The position numbers were made by a program, and so were the translations under genes. Positions 6,105 through 7,303 of a stretch of 7,303 bases of DNA are shown one piece after another; the stretch's first letter is position 1; each line of letters starts with the position of its first letter. The stretch covers positions 1 through 7,303 of the forward strand of contig CAAGJS010000053.1 of the NCBI GenBank assembly GCA_900770275.1, in the 5' to 3' direction. The notes under the pieces are model-generated. The model had not been told where the DNA came from, searched no databases, and saw nothing but the letters and a program-made list of their open reading frames with translations. This stretch comes from Erysipelotrichaceae bacterium (lineage in GTDB: Bacteria; Bacillota_I; Bacilli_A; Erysipelotrichales; Erysipelotrichaceae).

Positions 6105-7017
6105 GCGAAAGCCAGCACCCCTGCGTAACATTTCGGGTCTTGAGTTCGCGCTGAATCTGGTTGAGCACCTGCCGCTTTCCTAACGACCACAATGGCGCAA
6201 GCAGTTCCTTCGGATCCCCATCCCCGCTTAACCGCATCAAAATCACAGAAGGATCCGTACAGGCAATGCACGAAACGACAAGATCCACATACGAATCCAG
6301 TGAAAGAACGGAAACTTTTCCTTCCTCATACAAGGTCCCAAGATCCGTCCCCTTCAGCACATGGAGCAGCTGATACTTCACACCGAAAAGATGAAAGAAA
6401 TTAAGATACCGCACCGTTTCCAGCACCCGTTCTTTGTCTTCCCCAGGCAGACCGAGAATTACATGCACGATGATGGGAAAACCATGCGAATGAAGCACAT
6501 GCACCGCTTCCTCAAAGACAGGCAGCGAATAGCCCCGCCGCATCCAGCGGGCCGTATCTTCGTGCATCGTCTGCAGCCCAAGTTCAATCCAGATAAACTT
6601 CGAAGGATATTCATTCTTCAATTCATCCAGCAGACTGATCACATCACTTCCAAGACAATCCGGCCGCGTCGCAATCGATATGCCCGCAAACAAAGGATCC
6701 GAAAGCGCCGATGAAAACAGAAACCGCAGCCGCGACACTGACGCATAGGTATTGGTATAGGCCTGAAAATAGGCGATGAAATATCCATTTCCAAGTTCCG
6801 GATGATGGACATAGGATACCGAATTCATATCGATTGTCTGCCCATCGTACTTCGTCGCAAAGTCACCGCTCCCTCCTGCATCGCAGAAGATACAGCCCCG
6901 GCTGTCGATCGTCCCATCACGGTTGGGACAGGTCATACCCGCGTCAAGAGCGATCCGGTACAGCTTATGGCCATAGGTTTCCATGCACCAGTGCGAAAAC
7001 ATGCGATAGCGTTCCAT
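6100..7017 (-). CDS. radical SAM protein, TIGR01212/YhcC (YtqA) family
   Basis: The 305-residue product carries an Elp3-like radical SAM core near the N-terminus. Three cysteines in CPNRDGTIDSRGCIFC (C30, C42, C45; spacing CX11CX2C) should bind the [4Fe-4S] cluster that cleaves S-adenosylmethionine. Other family segments are IAYFQAYTNTYA, ISIATRPDCL, WIELGLQTMHEDTARWMRRG, VHVILGLPGE and VKYQLLHVLKGTDL. The length matches the family. The reaction and substrate of YhcC proteins are not established to my knowledge, though relatedness to tRNA- and protein-modifying radical SAM enzymes hints at modification chemistry. The ATG at 7017 fits the family start (RYRMFSHWCMETYGHKLYRI) although only a weak ribosome site (GTGAAAG) precedes it. 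It heads a likely two-gene unit with the TRIC-type gene and diverges from lysA. A possible leftward -10 (TACACT, 7053-7048) has no convincing -35. Confidence 0.92.
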   Translation of the reverse strand: MERYRMFSHWCMETYGHKLYRIALDAGMTCPNRDGTIDSRGCIFCDAGGSGDFATKYDGQTIDMNSVSYVHHPELGNGYFIAYFQAYTNTYASVSRLRFLFSSALSDPLFAGISIATRPDCLGSDVISLLDELKNEYPSKFIWIELGLQTMHEDTARWMRRGYSLPVFEEAVHVLHSHGFPIIVHVILGLPGEDKERVLETVRYLNFFHLFGVKYQLLHVLKGTDLGTLYEEGKVSVLSLDSYVDLVVSCIACTDPSVILMRLSGDGDPKELLAPLWSLGKRQVLNQIQRELKTRNVTQGCWLSL

Positions 7018-7020
7018 GCT

Positions 7021-7050
7021 TTCACAGTACCATGCGCCGCTTCAGATAGT
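7021..7050 (+). promoter_or_regulatory. candidate promoter of the diaminopimelate decarboxylase gene
   Basis: TTCACA (7021-7026, five of six to the -35 consensus) and GATAGT (7045-7050, four of six to the -10) are 18 bases apart. The predicted start near 7057 leaves a leader of about 28 bases containing GGAAG (7073-7077). The -35 box lies just outside the radical SAM start codon, so the divergent promoters must be close or overlapping. The leader is too short for a lysine riboswitch. Confidence 0.4.
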
Positions 7051-7084
7051 GTAGACTTGTATCCAAAGTGATGGAAGTATCGCG

Positions 7085-7303
7085 ATGAAACGACCGTTTG
7101 TTACGGAGGAAAAGATACGGTGGATTGCCAGCCGGTATCCAACACCCTTCTATCTCTACGATGAGGCGAGCATCCGTGCCAATGGCGCAAGGATCAAGCA
7201 GGCATTTTCCTGGAACCCGGGCTATCGCGAATATTTCGCCGTCAAGGCCACACCCACCCCGGCAATCCTGAACATCATGAAGGACCTCGGCAGCGGCCTC
7301 GAC
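7085..7303 (+). CDS. lysA: diaminopimelate decarboxylase, 5' part, cut by window edge
   Basis: The first 73 codons are present with no stop before the window edge; the family is usually about 400-430 residues. The enzyme decarboxylates meso-diaminopimelate to L-lysine, the last step of lysine synthesis, using pyridoxal phosphate in a fold-type III barrel. The start resembles clostridial LysA: TPFYLYDEASIRAN near 20-33, then FSWNPGYREYFAVKATPTPA at 41-60, where K54 of FAVKAT is the expected PLP-binding lysine. GGAAG seven bases before the ATG supports this start. The nearest alternative is another fold-III decarboxylase (ornithine/arginine or carboxynorspermidine type). The wording favours LysA, but the substrate-specificity residues lie beyond the window. 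Confidence 0.83.
   Translation, partial: MKRPFVTEEKIRWIASRYPTPFYLYDEASIRANGARIKQAFSWNPGYREYFAVKATPTPAILNIMKDLGSGLD

Overview
The window looks like chromosomal DNA from an anaerobic, low-GC-lineage (Firmicutes) bacterium whose own base composition is moderately GC-rich. A gut-type Erysipelotrichia or clostridial relative is my best guess. It rests on the oxygen-sensitive 2-hydroxyacyl-CoA dehydratase activase system, strong GGAGG ribosome sites, A/T-rich sigma-A-like promoters, and protein wording typical of such genomes. No 16S or other taxonomic marker is present, so the assignment is inference. There are six protein genes (two cut by the window edges) and no tRNA, rRNA, CRISPR array, insertion sequence or phage gene.

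Left block (1-4281). Two minus-strand genes form one tight unit read right to left. The first encodes a 977-residue protein with two ASKHA ATPase (2-hydroxyglutaryl-CoA dehydratase activator) domains, a cysteine cluster and a DUF2229-type region. The second, cut by the left edge after 406 codons, is a cysteine-rich HgdB/dehydratase-like protein. They meet at a one-base stop/start overlap (TAATG), each with its own GGAGG. Many relatives carry these parts as one polypeptide of about 1400 residues, so this is a two-piece version. A well-formed promoter (TTGAAA, 17 bp, TAAAAT) lies about 20 bases before the first start codon. The proposed partnership is ATP-driven low-potential electron delivery from the activase to an iron-sulfur dehydratase or reductase. 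The substrate cannot be read from this DNA.

Middle block (4164-5421). A 130-bp divergent spacer holds the activase promoter, an imperfect 33-bp inverted repeat and a TATAAT box placed almost on the start of an EamA/DMT-family transporter gene (plus strand). That gene converges with the next minus-strand unit. Between them lie an A-rich tract, a bidirectional hairpin terminator, and about 150 bp without a recognisable gene.

Right block (5422-7303). A minus-strand pair encodes a YhcC/TIGR01212-type radical SAM protein followed after 18 bases by a TRIC-type (UPF0126) membrane protein. Divergent from it by 67 bp starts a diaminopimelate decarboxylase gene (lysA), cut by the right edge just after its PLP lysine motif.

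Most genes are recognisable families. The parts least explained by known annotation are the split activase/dehydratase pair with its extra cysteines, the inverted repeat in the divergent spacer, and the small repeat cluster before position 5421.
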